From contig JASJCL010000005.1 in NCBI GenBank assembly GCA_030066015.1, positions 16,291 through 80,290 of the forward strand: DNA of 64,000 bases. Reading direction: 5' to 3'. This DNA comes from Desulfosarcinaceae bacterium. GTDB taxonomy: Bacteria > Desulfobacterota > Desulfobacteria > Desulfobacterales > Desulfosarcinaceae. The notes below the pieces were generated by a model. That model searched no databases and was not told where the DNA came from. It was given only the letters and a program-made list of their open reading frames with translations. This document shows positions 17,621-26,384 of this stretch, piece after piece (position 1 is the first letter of the stretch; each line of letters begins with the position of its first letter). Made by a program: the position numbers and the translations under genes.

Positions 17621-17681
17621 TGATCGACCGGATACCGCCAGCAGCCGGTGTGCACCGGCACCCCGATGAAACGGCACCAGG

Positions 17682-18884
17682 TCACCCGCTGGAGTGATGC
17701 CGCCCGGCCAGGTAGAGGGCGGGTGGTGCGGTCAGACGCGCGAGAAGGGTCTGCGGGGGGCCTGGCACGGCGATGAAGTCGGCCCGCTGACCGGCCGCCA
17801 AACGACCGCGATCCGAGAAGCCCGCCAGGCGGGCACCGGAGGAGGTGGCGGCCGCTACGATCGCCTCTATGGTGAAGCCCGCTTGGGCCAGAAACCGCAT
17901 CTCCTCCACGAATGCCGTGCCGTGATCGACCCCCAAGCTGCCGGCATCGGTGCCCACCGCCAGCCGCACCCCCAGCCGACGGGCCATTCGCAACTGGGCC
18001 AATTGATGATCCCGATTGCGCCGGACAACGTCCAGATCGGCATCCGCAGCAGCCCCGCCGATCTCCCGCCCCTGCGCCAGGTGGCGCCCGTAGGCCGCCA
18101 TGGTCACCACCGTGGGGACCCACACCACGCTGCCCGCGGCCATCGCCTCCAAATTGGTCCGCCCCATAAAAAAGCCGTGTTCGATACTGGTGCAGCCGGC
18201 CGCCAGAGCCTCGGCGACCGGGTGGCGGCCGTTGGCATGAACCATTACCGGTAAGCCCAGGGCATCGGCCGCCGCGACTGCCCGACGCAGTTCGGCGGCG
18301 GCGAACTGGGGAGCAGTCTCCTTGCCGAAGATCCGCAGGCTGTTGAGGCCGGAATTGACAATCTTGACATGATCCATGCCCACCGAGCACCTGGCGATGG
18401 CAGCCCCCAACTCGATTCTCGCCGCCGGCGGGCGTCCGATCAGGCGTCCGTAGCGTCCTGGGGCGTGCCAGGCCCTACCCGCCGCAGCGATGTGAACGGC
18501 CCCGGGCGCAGCCCTATGCTTGTAAGAGAGGGTATGGCCGTAATGGTCGCCGCCGTCCCGCACGACGGTGATCCCGCGGCGTCGATGCCGGGCGAGATGT
18601 CGGCCGATGACCGCTTCCGCCTCTGGGTATTCCATCCGCAATTGTCGCTGACGCCGCGCAAGATCGGCGCTGCCCGACATGGTGAGGTGAACGTGGGCAT
18701 CTACCAGGGTGGGCAGGAGGGTAGCGCTGGAAAGGTCGAGATCGGGCGGTAGCGGGTCTCTGCCGGATGGGCGAACGGCCGTAATCCGCCCCGCCTTGAT
18801 CTCCAGCACGACGTCGGTCCGGGCCGGCGCCCCGCTGCCGTCGATCAGCCAGCCCGCCAGGACGCGCAAGCTCGCTGGTCTCAT
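17682..18884 (-). CDS. Imidazolonepropionase-like metal-dependent amidohydrolase
   Basis: A 400-residue amidohydrolase-superfamily enzyme. The metal ligands are visible in order: the HxH motif in VDAHVHL (His64/66), the likely carboxylated lysine in DHVKIV, histidines in VMVHANG and SIEHGFF, and the aspartate in VGTDAGS. The C-terminal beta-sandwich strand (RLAAGQRADFIAV) completes the fold. The group includes prolidase-like and imidazolonepropionase-like hydrolases with varied substrates, so the substrate stays open. No signal peptide. Its start codon overlaps the stop of the upstream alpha/beta hydrolase by 4 bases (ATGA), indicating an operon. Confidence 0.88.
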   Translation of the reverse strand: MRPASLRVLAGWLIDGSGAPARTDVVLEIKAGRITAVRPSGRDPLPPDLDLSSATLLPTLVDAHVHLTMSGSADLARRQRQLRMEYPEAEAVIGRHLARHRRRGITVVRDGGDHYGHTLSYKHRAAPGAVHIAAAGRAWHAPGRYGRLIGRPPAARIELGAAIARCSVGMDHVKIVNSGLNSLRIFGKETAPQFAAAELRRAVAAADALGLPVMVHANGRHPVAEALAAGCTSIEHGFFMGRTNLEAMAAGSVVWVPTVVTMAAYGRHLAQGREIGGAAADADLDVVRRNRDHQLAQLRMARRLGVRLAVGTDAGSLGVDHGTAFVEEMRFLAQAGFTIEAIVAAATSSGARLAGFSDRGRLAAGQRADFIAVPGPPQTLLARLTAPPALYLAGRHHSSG

Positions 18885-19726
18885 ACAGTCCGGGCCTCAA
18901 GCTCTGCTACAAACGCTTTGACCGCGGGCGGATAGTCGGGGTCGAGGCTGCTGTCGCTGTGGCCGGCGGTGGGGCTGACGAACATCCGGGTGAAGTCGTT
19001 GCCGAAGGCGGCTTTCAAATGGCGGGCATAGTCGAGGGGGAAGCGGCGGTCGCGTTCACCGTGGATGAGCATTACCGGCAGGTCGAGATCCTTCGCAAGG
19101 ACCTCCGGGCTGAATTCGCGCAGCCGGTTTCGGCCGTGGAGAAGTTTGGTAGTGGCGATAATGACGGGCCCGCAACACCTGCCAAAGAGGGGATGCACCC
19201 AGCGATAAAGGCTCATGAGGGCGGTTTCGGTGTCGGCATAGCTGGCCTCCAGAAAGAGGGCCTGCACCTGCTTCGGGTGCCGATGCGCGGCCAAAATGGC
19301 GCCGGCCGAGCCGGCGCTGTGTCCATAAAGCAGGACGGGTTCGCCGACCCATTCCAAGACCGCCTCAATATCTTCGCCGAAGCGAACGGCATTCATGAGA
19401 GGGTGCCTGCTGGAGGCGCCATGGTCCCTGGCGCTGTGCAGAATGGTGGTATAGCCGAGTTCGCCGAAGAGACGCGCCCGTCGGACCATGCGGCCGCGGT
19501 TGCGACTCCAGCCATGGGCCAGGACGACCGTTCCCTTGTTGGACCCCTCGGGAATTACCCGCCACACCTCCAGATAGCCCCCATCCGCTGCAGGGATGAA
19601 GGTATCGATGCAACGCCCCCAATCGGGGCGTTCGTCGATCGGCTTGCGGGGCCAGCGATGGACGAGCAGGTAGAGCCCCCACCAGAGCAGCACTAGAAAC
19701 GATGTCAGCGATAAAAGCCAGATCAT
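18881..19726 (-). CDS. Membrane-anchored alpha/beta hydrolase
   Basis: A 281-residue protein with an N-terminal membrane helix (about 4-23) and an alpha/beta-hydrolase domain. The oxyanion-hole segment is LAHGWSRNRG, the nucleophile Ser137 lies in YGHSAGS, the acid is probably Asp226 in HGERDRRFP, and the base His256 in TAGHSDSS. The family covers esterases, peptidases and acyltransferases. AGGAGAGG precedes the ATG. It is translationally coupled to the downstream amidohydrolase, so they may act in one degradative pathway, which I cannot name. Confidence 0.85.
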   Translation of the reverse strand: MIWLLSLTSFLVLLWWGLYLLVHRWPRKPIDERPDWGRCIDTFIPAADGGYLEVWRVIPEGSNKGTVVLAHGWSRNRGRMVRRARLFGELGYTTILHSARDHGASSRHPLMNAVRFGEDIEAVLEWVGEPVLLYGHSAGSAGAILAAHRHPKQVQALFLEASYADTETALMSLYRWVHPLFGRCCGPVIIATTKLLHGRNRLREFSPEVLAKDLDLPVMLIHGERDRRFPLDYARHLKAAFGNDFTRMFVSPTAGHSDSSLDPDYPPAVKAFVAELEARTV

Positions 19727-19801
19727 GGGTCGCCTCTCCTGCTGGAATGCGGTGGTACATGGAAAACTACAATCGAACGGCGGCGATGTGCCGCACCCTC
19801 A

Positions 19802-21061
19802 TCAGTTGGCTCCCTGGATGCCCATCAGCTCCCGGCGGAGCGCTTCGAGGGCTGCCATGGCGAACATCTGTTTATTCATGAGCCGTCGGCCGAAGGGAAA
19901 AAAGCGCCGTATGGCACGGGTGTCATGGGGCGTTGCCAGACCGATCCAGACGGTACCGACCGGCTTTTCCGCGCTGCCGCCGGTGGGACCGGCGATCCCC
20001 GTGGTGGCCAGACCATAATCGGCGCCGGCACGTCGGCGCACCCCCTCCGCCATGGCCTTTGCCGTGGCGTCACTCACCGCTCCGTGTTCCGTCAGGGTGT
20101 CGGCGGCGACCTTCAGCACCGCCTTTTTGGCGCTGTTGGCATAGGTGACGGCCGAGAATAGAAAATAGTCTGAGCTGCCGGCTACATTGGTGAGCCGGTG
20201 GGCCAGAAGACCACCGGTACAGCTCTCTGCCACGGCAATGGTGGTCCCGCGTTCGTGCAACAGCCGACCCACGACAGCTTCCAGGCTCTCCCCGTCGCGC
20301 GAGATGAGGTGGTCTCCCAGCTGCTCGGCCACCCATGACACCCCGCTCTCCAACTGCGTTTCAACCGCCCCCCGATCGCTGCCGCTGCCATAAAGCTTGA
20401 CTTGTATAACGGGGAATTTGGCGCGCAATCCCAGGAGGAGGTCGGAGAAATGCGCCTCGACCGGGGCGACCAGTTCGCCCACCTGGGATTCGGGCAGCCC
20501 GAAAGTGGTGAGCGTTCGGGACAGGTAGACCTGGTCGTCGTCGCCGCGCAGCTCCTGGAGACGGGGCAGCACCTGGTCCGCCAGCATCCGCTTCATCTCA
20601 TAGGGCACGCCAGGCAGGAAGAAGCATCGGCAGGCGCCGATCATCAGGCTGAATCCGGGCGCGGTGCCCACCGGGTTGTCGAGGCAATCGGACCCCTGGG
20701 GTAGCTCGGCCTGCTTCCGGTTGGAGGCCGTCAGCGGACGGCCCGCTTTTCGAAAGAAGCGTTCCACCACCTCGAGGGCATCGCTATCCAGCAACAGCGG
20801 TACGCCGGCAGCTTCGGCCGCCGCGGCGGCACTGCGGTCATCGCTGGTGGGCCCCAATCCACCTGTGACCACACAAAGGTCGCTGCGGCCGGAGATCTCC
20901 CTCAGGACCCCGACCAGCTCGACCAGATCGTCCCCGCAGCAGTGGTGCCGTCGAACATCGATGCCGTTGGCGATCAGCCGCTCGGCGATCCAGGCCGAGT
21001 TGCTGTCCACCAAGCTGCCGGTGCGAATTTCGTCTCCAGTGGCCAATAGTTCGGCTTGCAT
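19802..21061 (-). CDS. cinA: CinA-family protein, nicotinamide-nucleotide amidohydrolase
   Basis: A 419-residue two-domain CinA. The N-terminal MoaB/MogA-like (COG1058) domain starts AELLATGDEIRTGS and has TGGLGPTSDD; in this family it acts as an ADP-ribose pyrophosphatase. The C-terminal PncC domain has VAESCTGGLLAHRLT and GIAGPTGG, with the deamidase serine in ESCTGG. It recycles nicotinamide mononucleotide to nicotinate mononucleotide in the pyridine nucleotide cycle. The ATG at 21061 matches the normal family start; ribosome-site support is weak (AGGAT about 12 bases upstream). Adjacent genes give no functional link. Confidence 0.9.
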   Translation of the reverse strand: MQAELLATGDEIRTGSLVDSNSAWIAERLIANGIDVRRHHCCGDDLVELVGVLREISGRSDLCVVTGGLGPTSDDRSAAAAAEAAGVPLLLDSDALEVVERFFRKAGRPLTASNRKQAELPQGSDCLDNPVGTAPGFSLMIGACRCFFLPGVPYEMKRMLADQVLPRLQELRGDDDQVYLSRTLTTFGLPESQVGELVAPVEAHFSDLLLGLRAKFPVIQVKLYGSGSDRGAVETQLESGVSWVAEQLGDHLISRDGESLEAVVGRLLHERGTTIAVAESCTGGLLAHRLTNVAGSSDYFLFSAVTYANSAKKAVLKVAADTLTEHGAVSDATAKAMAEGVRRRAGADYGLATTGIAGPTGGSAEKPVGTVWIGLATPHDTRAIRRFFPFGRRLMNKQMFAMAALEALRRELMGIQGAN

Positions 21062-21195
21062 GTGTCGATCGTATCCTATTTCGAAGGTTTGGTGGCGTGG
21101 AACACCCATTCGCCGTTACGCGCGCATCGGCGCAGTGCGCCACGGCTTGTCGCCGGGATCGGTCAGTATCCTTTCCTCGGCAAGGCACCGGCGCA

Positions 21196-24100
21196 TTAAA
21201 AATTCACGTTGGCTTTGAGGGAGAAGTATACCGATAATTTCTCCGACGGTCGATCCCCCTCATTGTTGCGCGCCTCTCGATCGAAGGCGTAAACCACCCC
21301 AACACCCGGCGCCACGGGCAGAAATCGCAGCAACTGGGTGGCCAGATTGACCTCTAGTCCGGCGGCATTCAGCCAGTCGGTATCGGCCTGGGCGATAGCA
21401 CTCTCCTGAATCCGCCCCCCCTCGTAGAAAAGCTCCAGGAAGAGCTGCTGCAGGTAGAGCGGAAAGGTGGCGTTGAGATTGCGAAACGGCTGCCAGAGAG
21501 GGCAGCGATAGGCGATGCCAAGTTTCACCGCCGCCTGCCCGACCCGGTAATTGCTGTCGTACCCCCGCAGACGGATGCCGCGATCCACGCCGAGGGAGGC
21601 GAGCAGGCCGAACCCCAATCCCCCCAAACCGAAGGCGCCCTGGGCGGTTTCATCCCCCCAGCTGTGGCCATAGACCGTCTCCAGCTTGATCACGTGGTTG
21701 TCCCACCCCCATGGCAGGGGCAAGTACTCTCGCCAATCGCACCGCAGGCGGGTGCGGTCGATCTCGCTTCCCAGGGCATTGTCGGCCCGTTCGGCAACCA
21801 GGTCAAGATAGCGACCGTCCTCCAGCGAATGGCTGCGACCGAAAGCGGCGGCGTTGAAGAAATCCAGCCGTCCCCAGAGCGCGGAAGAGCGGTCCTCGCC
21901 GAGATTGCGGGTGCGGAGAGGCACATCGGCGAAATCGTCCGTGGTCTCCGAGATGGCGCTGCGCTCCTCCAGTTGGTAGCCGAATCGCAGCGCCGCCCGT
22001 TGGTCGATCCGCTTCCAGGGCAGCGACACGGCCAGGGTCAGCCGATGGCGCTGTTCACCGTAATCGTAGTAGCGCCCATCCACCTCCTGGACGAGGCCAG
22101 GATAGACGACGGGCATGGTGTCCGCCTGGAAGGTGAATTGGGGATAGATGCCGCTGTAGACATAGCTGACGGCGGCCACTGGCGCGCTGTAGGCGGATTC
22201 AGCACCGGCGGCCAGCCTCAGTCGTTGATAGTGGACCGGATCGGAGAAACCGGCCAAGAGACCGCCCATGACGCCCTCATGGGAAGCCGTCAGCCAGGGG
22301 GACCAGGCGTCGAAGCGGACCTGGTTGAAGGAGTTGTACACCCTTTCCGCCGCTGGTGAGGGCGGCGGTGTCTGCGCTTGGCGGGCCTTCAGGGCCGCAT
22401 TCTGCGGCAGGCTGCGCCAATCCGGCGAGATCACGGGCAGTGGCGCGGGTGCTGCGCCGCCCGCATCCAACACGGTGAGGTAGTAACCGTCGGCGTCATA
22501 GGCGACGGCTGTCAGGAGACGGCCGTCTGGGGAGAAATCGGGATCGAACAGCCCGCCCAGGCAGTGGGTCAGCGCGATGGGAGCATGGTCAGAAAGGGGA
22601 TTCAGACGATAGAGGTTGAAGACCCCGTTGCGGTCTGCGGAGAAGACCAGATCACCGGTCGTGGGCTGAAAGGTCGGTGAGAGAATGGCACAGGGCCACC
22701 GCAGGAGCCGTCTGCGGGTCTGCGTCGCCACATCATACTGGATCAGATCGGCTCCCTCGGCGTCGGATCGTACATAGACCAGACCGTCCCCCCGTGGCGT
22801 GTAGCGGACAGCGCTGAAGCGCTCTCCGGGAGCGGCCGTGGCCAGTATGGTCTCGGCCTCAGGTTTGCCGATGTCGGACACTGGGAGGGTCACCAGGAGA
22901 CTGCGGCCGGCGCGCTCGCTGATGGCGGCCAGCATGTCGCCGCGCGGATGCAGACTGATGTGGCGATAGCGTCCGCCGCTGGCAACGCGGCGCAGCCGGC
23001 GGTCGGCAATTCCATAGGCGTAAAGTTCATTGCGCAACCGGTCGCGGCCCTGAATATCCAGGCGGGTGTAGTAGAGCGTTCGTCGATCGGCACTCATGGC
23101 CAAATCGGTGGTGAGGGCCTCGGTTACCCGCGCAGTGTCAAGTTTGACCAGCGATCTGGCCCTAAGATCGTACCGGTACAATGTCCGCCGGCCCGTCTCA
23201 TCCCGTCCGCTGAAGAAAACCCGCTGCCCCAGGGGACCGAATTTCGGTTGCGCCACCCCCAAGGTATCGGGTGTCAGGCGTTTCAGATCGGTCAACGGCG
23301 CGCGGCTGAGTGCAGCGATACGGCGCTCTTGGCGGCGCTTCTCGGCGGCCATGGCCGAAAGGGCCAGATCGGAAAATCGCTGTTGGGTTCGCCCCAGGGA
23401 GCGGTTGTTGAAATTGAAGAAGAAGGAGCGGGCCACATCCTCACTCAATTGGGCGGGCGTGTTGGTGCCGCTGCCGTCGACCCCATAGGTGGCGAAGATG
23501 TGGTCGAACACCTTGAGACCGTAGAGGTAGGCTGCCGTGCCATAGGGCCACTCGGGCAGACGGATGTCCCAGGCAGCCGGCGGCAACACCTGGTCGCCGG
23601 CCACGGCCATGCGCATCAGCATGTCGGTCCGCGAGTTACGCCCCCGTCCGGGGCCGACGAACTCCGTCTCCACCCAGATGGCCAACCCCTCCTGGTACCA
23701 GCGCGGAGCCAGGACGCCGGGGGGTGCCGCCAAATACATCAGCAGTCCGCTCAATGGATCCGTCGCCAGAGGAAGGCCCCGGCCAAAAATGCGATGCAGG
23801 GCCGCGTCGAAGCCGTATTGGGCGTCCATGCCGAGAATGTGGGCGTATTCGTGGAAGACCGTTCGCCGCAGATCATCGCCCCCATCGAAGAGGGTCGTGG
23901 CGGGATGGGCCCCCGCTGCGATGAGGACCATGAGGGGCCTGGGATAGACGGTGGCCATGCCGTTATGCAGGTCTGCGGCATCGGTAAAGAGCACCAGGGT
24001 CTTGCGGCGCGGGGACCAATTGAAGATCGGCGACAAGGCGGCGTGGGCATCCTCACAGTGCTTTTGCAGCAGGGGCACCGTTTCGGCCAATTGGGCCTCA

Positions 24101-24246
24101 AACAGATATTCGAAGTGGGTGGTTTGGGTATGACGCACATCGGCGCCCGCCGGAAGGAAGGTTCCGGCTGCGACGGCGGGCAGACCGAGCAGCGTCAGGA
24201 GCAGGAGGCAGATGGTCCCGGGCGCGGGGAACGGCGTGTCGCGCAT
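21196..24246 (-). CDS. Outer-membrane protein: zinc peptidase, TolB-like propeller and beta-barrel
   Basis: A 1016-residue exported protein with a signal peptide (about 1-27, ending PAVAAG). The N-terminal domain is a gluzincin-type zinc peptidase: HEYAH (His132, Glu133, His136) followed by WYQEGLAIW (Glu186 as third ligand). Residues about 310-620 have repeated TolB/PD40-type propeller blades (KFGPLGQRVFFSGRDETG, FSPDGRLLTAVAYD). The last 350 residues alternate aromatic and polar positions and end in a terminal Phe (LKANVNF), typical of outer-membrane beta-barrels recognised by BamA. So it is probably an outer-membrane-anchored metalloprotease facing the periplasm or the surface. The substrate is unknown. 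Confidence 0.8.
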   Translation of the reverse strand: MRDTPFPAPGTICLLLLTLLGLPAVAAGTFLPAGADVRHTQTTHFEYLFEAQLAETVPLLQKHCEDAHAALSPIFNWSPRRKTLVLFTDAADLHNGMATVYPRPLMVLIAAGAHPATTLFDGGDDLRRTVFHEYAHILGMDAQYGFDAALHRIFGRGLPLATDPLSGLLMYLAAPPGVLAPRWYQEGLAIWVETEFVGPGRGRNSRTDMLMRMAVAGDQVLPPAAWDIRLPEWPYGTAAYLYGLKVFDHIFATYGVDGSGTNTPAQLSEDVARSFFFNFNNRSLGRTQQRFSDLALSAMAAEKRRQERRIAALSRAPLTDLKRLTPDTLGVAQPKFGPLGQRVFFSGRDETGRRTLYRYDLRARSLVKLDTARVTEALTTDLAMSADRRTLYYTRLDIQGRDRLRNELYAYGIADRRLRRVASGGRYRHISLHPRGDMLAAISERAGRSLLVTLPVSDIGKPEAETILATAAPGERFSAVRYTPRGDGLVYVRSDAEGADLIQYDVATQTRRRLLRWPCAILSPTFQPTTGDLVFSADRNGVFNLYRLNPLSDHAPIALTHCLGGLFDPDFSPDGRLLTAVAYDADGYYLTVLDAGGAAPAPLPVISPDWRSLPQNAALKARQAQTPPPSPAAERVYNSFNQVRFDAWSPWLTASHEGVMGGLLAGFSDPVHYQRLRLAAGAESAYSAPVAAVSYVYSGIYPQFTFQADTMPVVYPGLVQEVDGRYYDYGEQRHRLTLAVSLPWKRIDQRAALRFGYQLEERSAISETTDDFADVPLRTRNLGEDRSSALWGRLDFFNAAAFGRSHSLEDGRYLDLVAERADNALGSEIDRTRLRCDWREYLPLPWGWDNHVIKLETVYGHSWGDETAQGAFGLGGLGFGLLASLGVDRGIRLRGYDSNYRVGQAAVKLGIAYRCPLWQPFRNLNATFPLYLQQLFLELFYEGGRIQESAIAQADTDWLNAAGLEVNLATQLLRFLPVAPGVGVVYAFDREARNNEGDRPSEKLSVYFSLKANVNF

Positions 24247-24424
24247 GAAAGGCCTCGGGTCGCAGGTGATTGGGAAACGATGGATCGGTGGCGAAGCGTC
24301 TCATCGATAGCCTAGGACCGCCGGGTTGGCAAGAGGTCGGGGCGCACCCGTCTATGGCGGGCGGCCTATCATTATGAGCTGTTTTTCCCAGATTCTATTG
24401 AATTGAGGGGAGCTTCCGCGAACA

Positions 24425-24452
24425 GAACACCATATATGGTATAATTGTGTTC
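24425..24452 (+). promoter_or_regulatory. Inverted repeat overlapping a -10-like TATAAT box
   Basis: GAACAC (24425-24430) and GTGTTC (24447-24452) form an inverted repeat with a 16-base centre. The centre contains the perfect palindrome ACCATATATGGT (24429-24440) and TATAAT at 24440-24445. The site lies about 100 bases before the lipoprotein gene. The arrangement is that of an operator over a promoter, but no good -35 box is visible. The remaining stretch between 24247 and 24552 shows nothing else. Confidence 0.4.
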
Positions 24453-24552
24453 ATAAAACCACAACATATGGTTGGCCTTGAACTTGCTAAACCAGGGCCA
24501 GATCGTATCGCGAGATCTCGTTTGGCCACCCCGACAACCCGGAGGCTCCCCA

Positions 24553-25053
24553 GTGCGAATACAACAATTCTCAAAGCGGCGTTCCTGGCCACTACTTGTC
24601 GTGATGATGGGTTATCTCTTACTGCTCAGCGCCTGCGGCACCAGCGCTTCGGCTCCCGAGATCGGCAACATCACCGTCGGCAACGGGTTGTCCGACGAGT
24701 ACGAATTCATGGCGGCAACAGGGGTCGTTCCGACCAGCGGGGCATGGGAAGGAAGCCAGATCCGCTTCCAGGTGAGCACCGCAGGCACCCTCATTGAAAG
24801 CATCGAGATCAGCTATTCCGGGCGTGCTAGCAATGAAAACTGCGACTTCGACTACAGCGATGTCGTCACGGCGGCCGACATCAGCATCCAAGACGGCAAA
24901 TTCGTTTACGACAGTGACACGCTGGTGATCGATGGCCGTTTCACGGCAACCCAAGAGGCCGAGGTGACCGTGCTGTGGTTCGGTTATTATGGCGGTGCGT
25001 GCGAAGTGTTCTATAATGGCGAGCTGACAAGCCTGGCCGCACCTACGGAGTAG
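24553..25053 (+). CDS. Small predicted lipoprotein, unknown function
   Basis: A 166-residue protein starting at GTG with GGAGG 7 bases upstream. The start RIQQFSKRRS is basic, followed by a hydrophobic stretch and a lipobox LLLLSACG, so it is a lipoprotein anchored at the cysteine. The mature part is acidic, low in lysine, and looks beta-rich (FQVSTAGTLIESIEISYSG). It contains two further cysteines (NENCDFDY and GACEVFYN) that could form a disulphide. I recognise no domain. It is convergent with the ADP-ribosylglycohydrolase gene. Confidence 0.7.
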   Translation: MRIQQFSKRRSWPLLVVMMGYLLLLSACGTSASAPEIGNITVGNGLSDEYEFMAATGVVPTSGAWEGSQIRFQVSTAGTLIESIEISYSGRASNENCDFDYSDVVTAADISIQDGKFVYDSDTLVIDGRFTATQEAEVTVLWFGYYGGACEVFYNGELTSLAAPTE

Positions 25054-25096
25054 GCGCCGGTGGCGTATGCGCCGATGGCGTGGGGCCACCCGCTTT

Positions 25097-26008
25097 CTAC
25101 CGAAGGGTGTCGATCGCCTGCTGGGCCGCGGCAATGCGCTCTTTGGCCGCCATGCCATCCTGCCAGGCAGTGGGTAACGGGCCGCTGCCCGCATGGCTCC
25201 CCAGGAGAATGGCCGCCAGCATGCCGCGGGCGGCGTTGTCGCCACCGGCCATCACATTTTGAATCAACGCCTCCTTCAGGTCGCCCTCGTATTTGGCCAC
25301 CAGGTGAAACACGCCGGGTAGCGCTGCCTCCACACTGCACATCTGTCCGAAATCGGCGATCACCTGCCGGGTGTCCTGGGCTTGCGTGGCCACACCATCT
25401 TCAAAGGCATCCGTTAAGGCCGCACTATAGGCGTGCGCCGCGAGAGTCGCCTGCAGGGCCTCCAGCGGCGTCTCACCTGCCAAGATCCGCAGCGTCGCCC
25501 GACTGGCCATGCGGGCCACCTCGATCACCTGCGGATGTTGGTGGGTCAGCGCCGTGGCGGCGGACACGGCCGTTTCCAACGCCTCCGGTTGACGTGCGTA
25601 GGCGTAGATCAACGGTGCGATGCGGGCGGCTCCGGCCAGATCGTCTGATGCGGAACCGCAAGTGGCCGGTCCCTCTCCGGCCACCATGCGCTCCAGGGTC
25701 TCTTTGGTGGCCGAATCGACGTATCCCGCGTAGGTATCAAAAAAACGTCGCCACGCATCGGCCCATCCCTGCAGGTCGAACTGGGGCATTGTCGTTAGAC
25801 ACTCCAGCAGCAAGAGCGTCTGATCGCCGTAATGGGTGAAATCGCCCTTGTGCTTGCCCTTGTGGTAGCTCGTCAGAGGCGCCTCCAAGGTTTCCGTCCG
25901 ACCGAACTTCTTGTCGATCACCTTGGTGTTGTAAACCCAGTGGGATCCGAGCGACAGGGCGTCGGCGGCAAAGGCCGCCCATAACATGGTGTGTCGGTTC
26001 TCCGTCAT
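25097..26008 (-). CDS. ADP-ribosylglycohydrolase-fold protein (variant metal site)
   Basis: A 303-residue all-helical protein. The opening AAFAADALSLGSHWVYN and the late GGDNAARGMLAAILLG segment place it in the ADP-ribosylglycohydrolase/DraG/J1-crystallin fold. In active ARH and DraG enzymes, two Mg-binding clusters are formed by an N-terminal Asp pair and a GGDTDT-like motif. Here these read YGDQT and GGDNAA, so one or more metal ligands are changed. It may therefore be a divergent hydrolase or a non-catalytic relative. The start has an excellent AAGGAGGT site. No partner ADP-ribosyltransferase is nearby. Confidence 0.8.
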   Translation of the reverse strand: MTENRHTMLWAAFAADALSLGSHWVYNTKVIDKKFGRTETLEAPLTSYHKGKHKGDFTHYGDQTLLLLECLTTMPQFDLQGWADAWRRFFDTYAGYVDSATKETLERMVAGEGPATCGSASDDLAGAARIAPLIYAYARQPEALETAVSAATALTHQHPQVIEVARMASRATLRILAGETPLEALQATLAAHAYSAALTDAFEDGVATQAQDTRQVIADFGQMCSVEAALPGVFHLVAKYEGDLKEALIQNVMAGGDNAARGMLAAILLGSHAGSGPLPTAWQDGMAAKERIAAAQQAIDTLR

Positions 26009-26384
26009 GCACTACCTCCTTCTGGGACCGATGCGATTCCGTGGCAGGGTGGCGCAGAAACGCGGGTTGTCCGGAAATGGTTGTGAAACGCGGTGATCAC
26101 CTGCCGCAGAGAATATCGGATGTCCATCGGTGGTTACAAGAAAAGATTGGTCCTACGACGGTGCCCGATCGCTCAGCACCGCTCCCCGCCGCTGGCCTTT
26201 CCCAAGCGTGGCGGACGCCTAAGCCGCGTGGCGGACGCCTAAGCCGCGTAGCGGACGCCTAAGCCGCACAGCAGACTGCTGCGCCGTGGGACGGATCGGC
26301 CCAAGGTATACAGCGTGCGCCGTCCAGGGCCGGCGATCGAAAACGGGTGTCGAAACTGCCGGTCCATCGGACACCCACCCGTCG
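26009..26384. other. Intergenic region with a short tandem repeat, no gene seen
   Basis: These 376 bases lie between the ADP-ribosylglycohydrolase and CPBP protease genes. No convincing frame is present. The main feature is the tandem repeat at 26206-26285, listed separately. Confidence 0.5.
26206..26285. repeat. 20-bp tandem repeat, three near-perfect copies plus one degenerate
   Basis: The unit GCGTGGCGGACGCCTAAGCC occurs at 26206-26225 and 26226-26245. A copy with one change follows at 26246-26265, and a degenerate copy at 26266-26285. There are no spacers, so it is not a CRISPR array. Function unknown. Confidence 0.85.

Noticed and set aside
26206..26285. Tandem repeat considered as a CRISPR array
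   Set aside because: Copies are adjacent with no unique spacers, and no cas gene is present.
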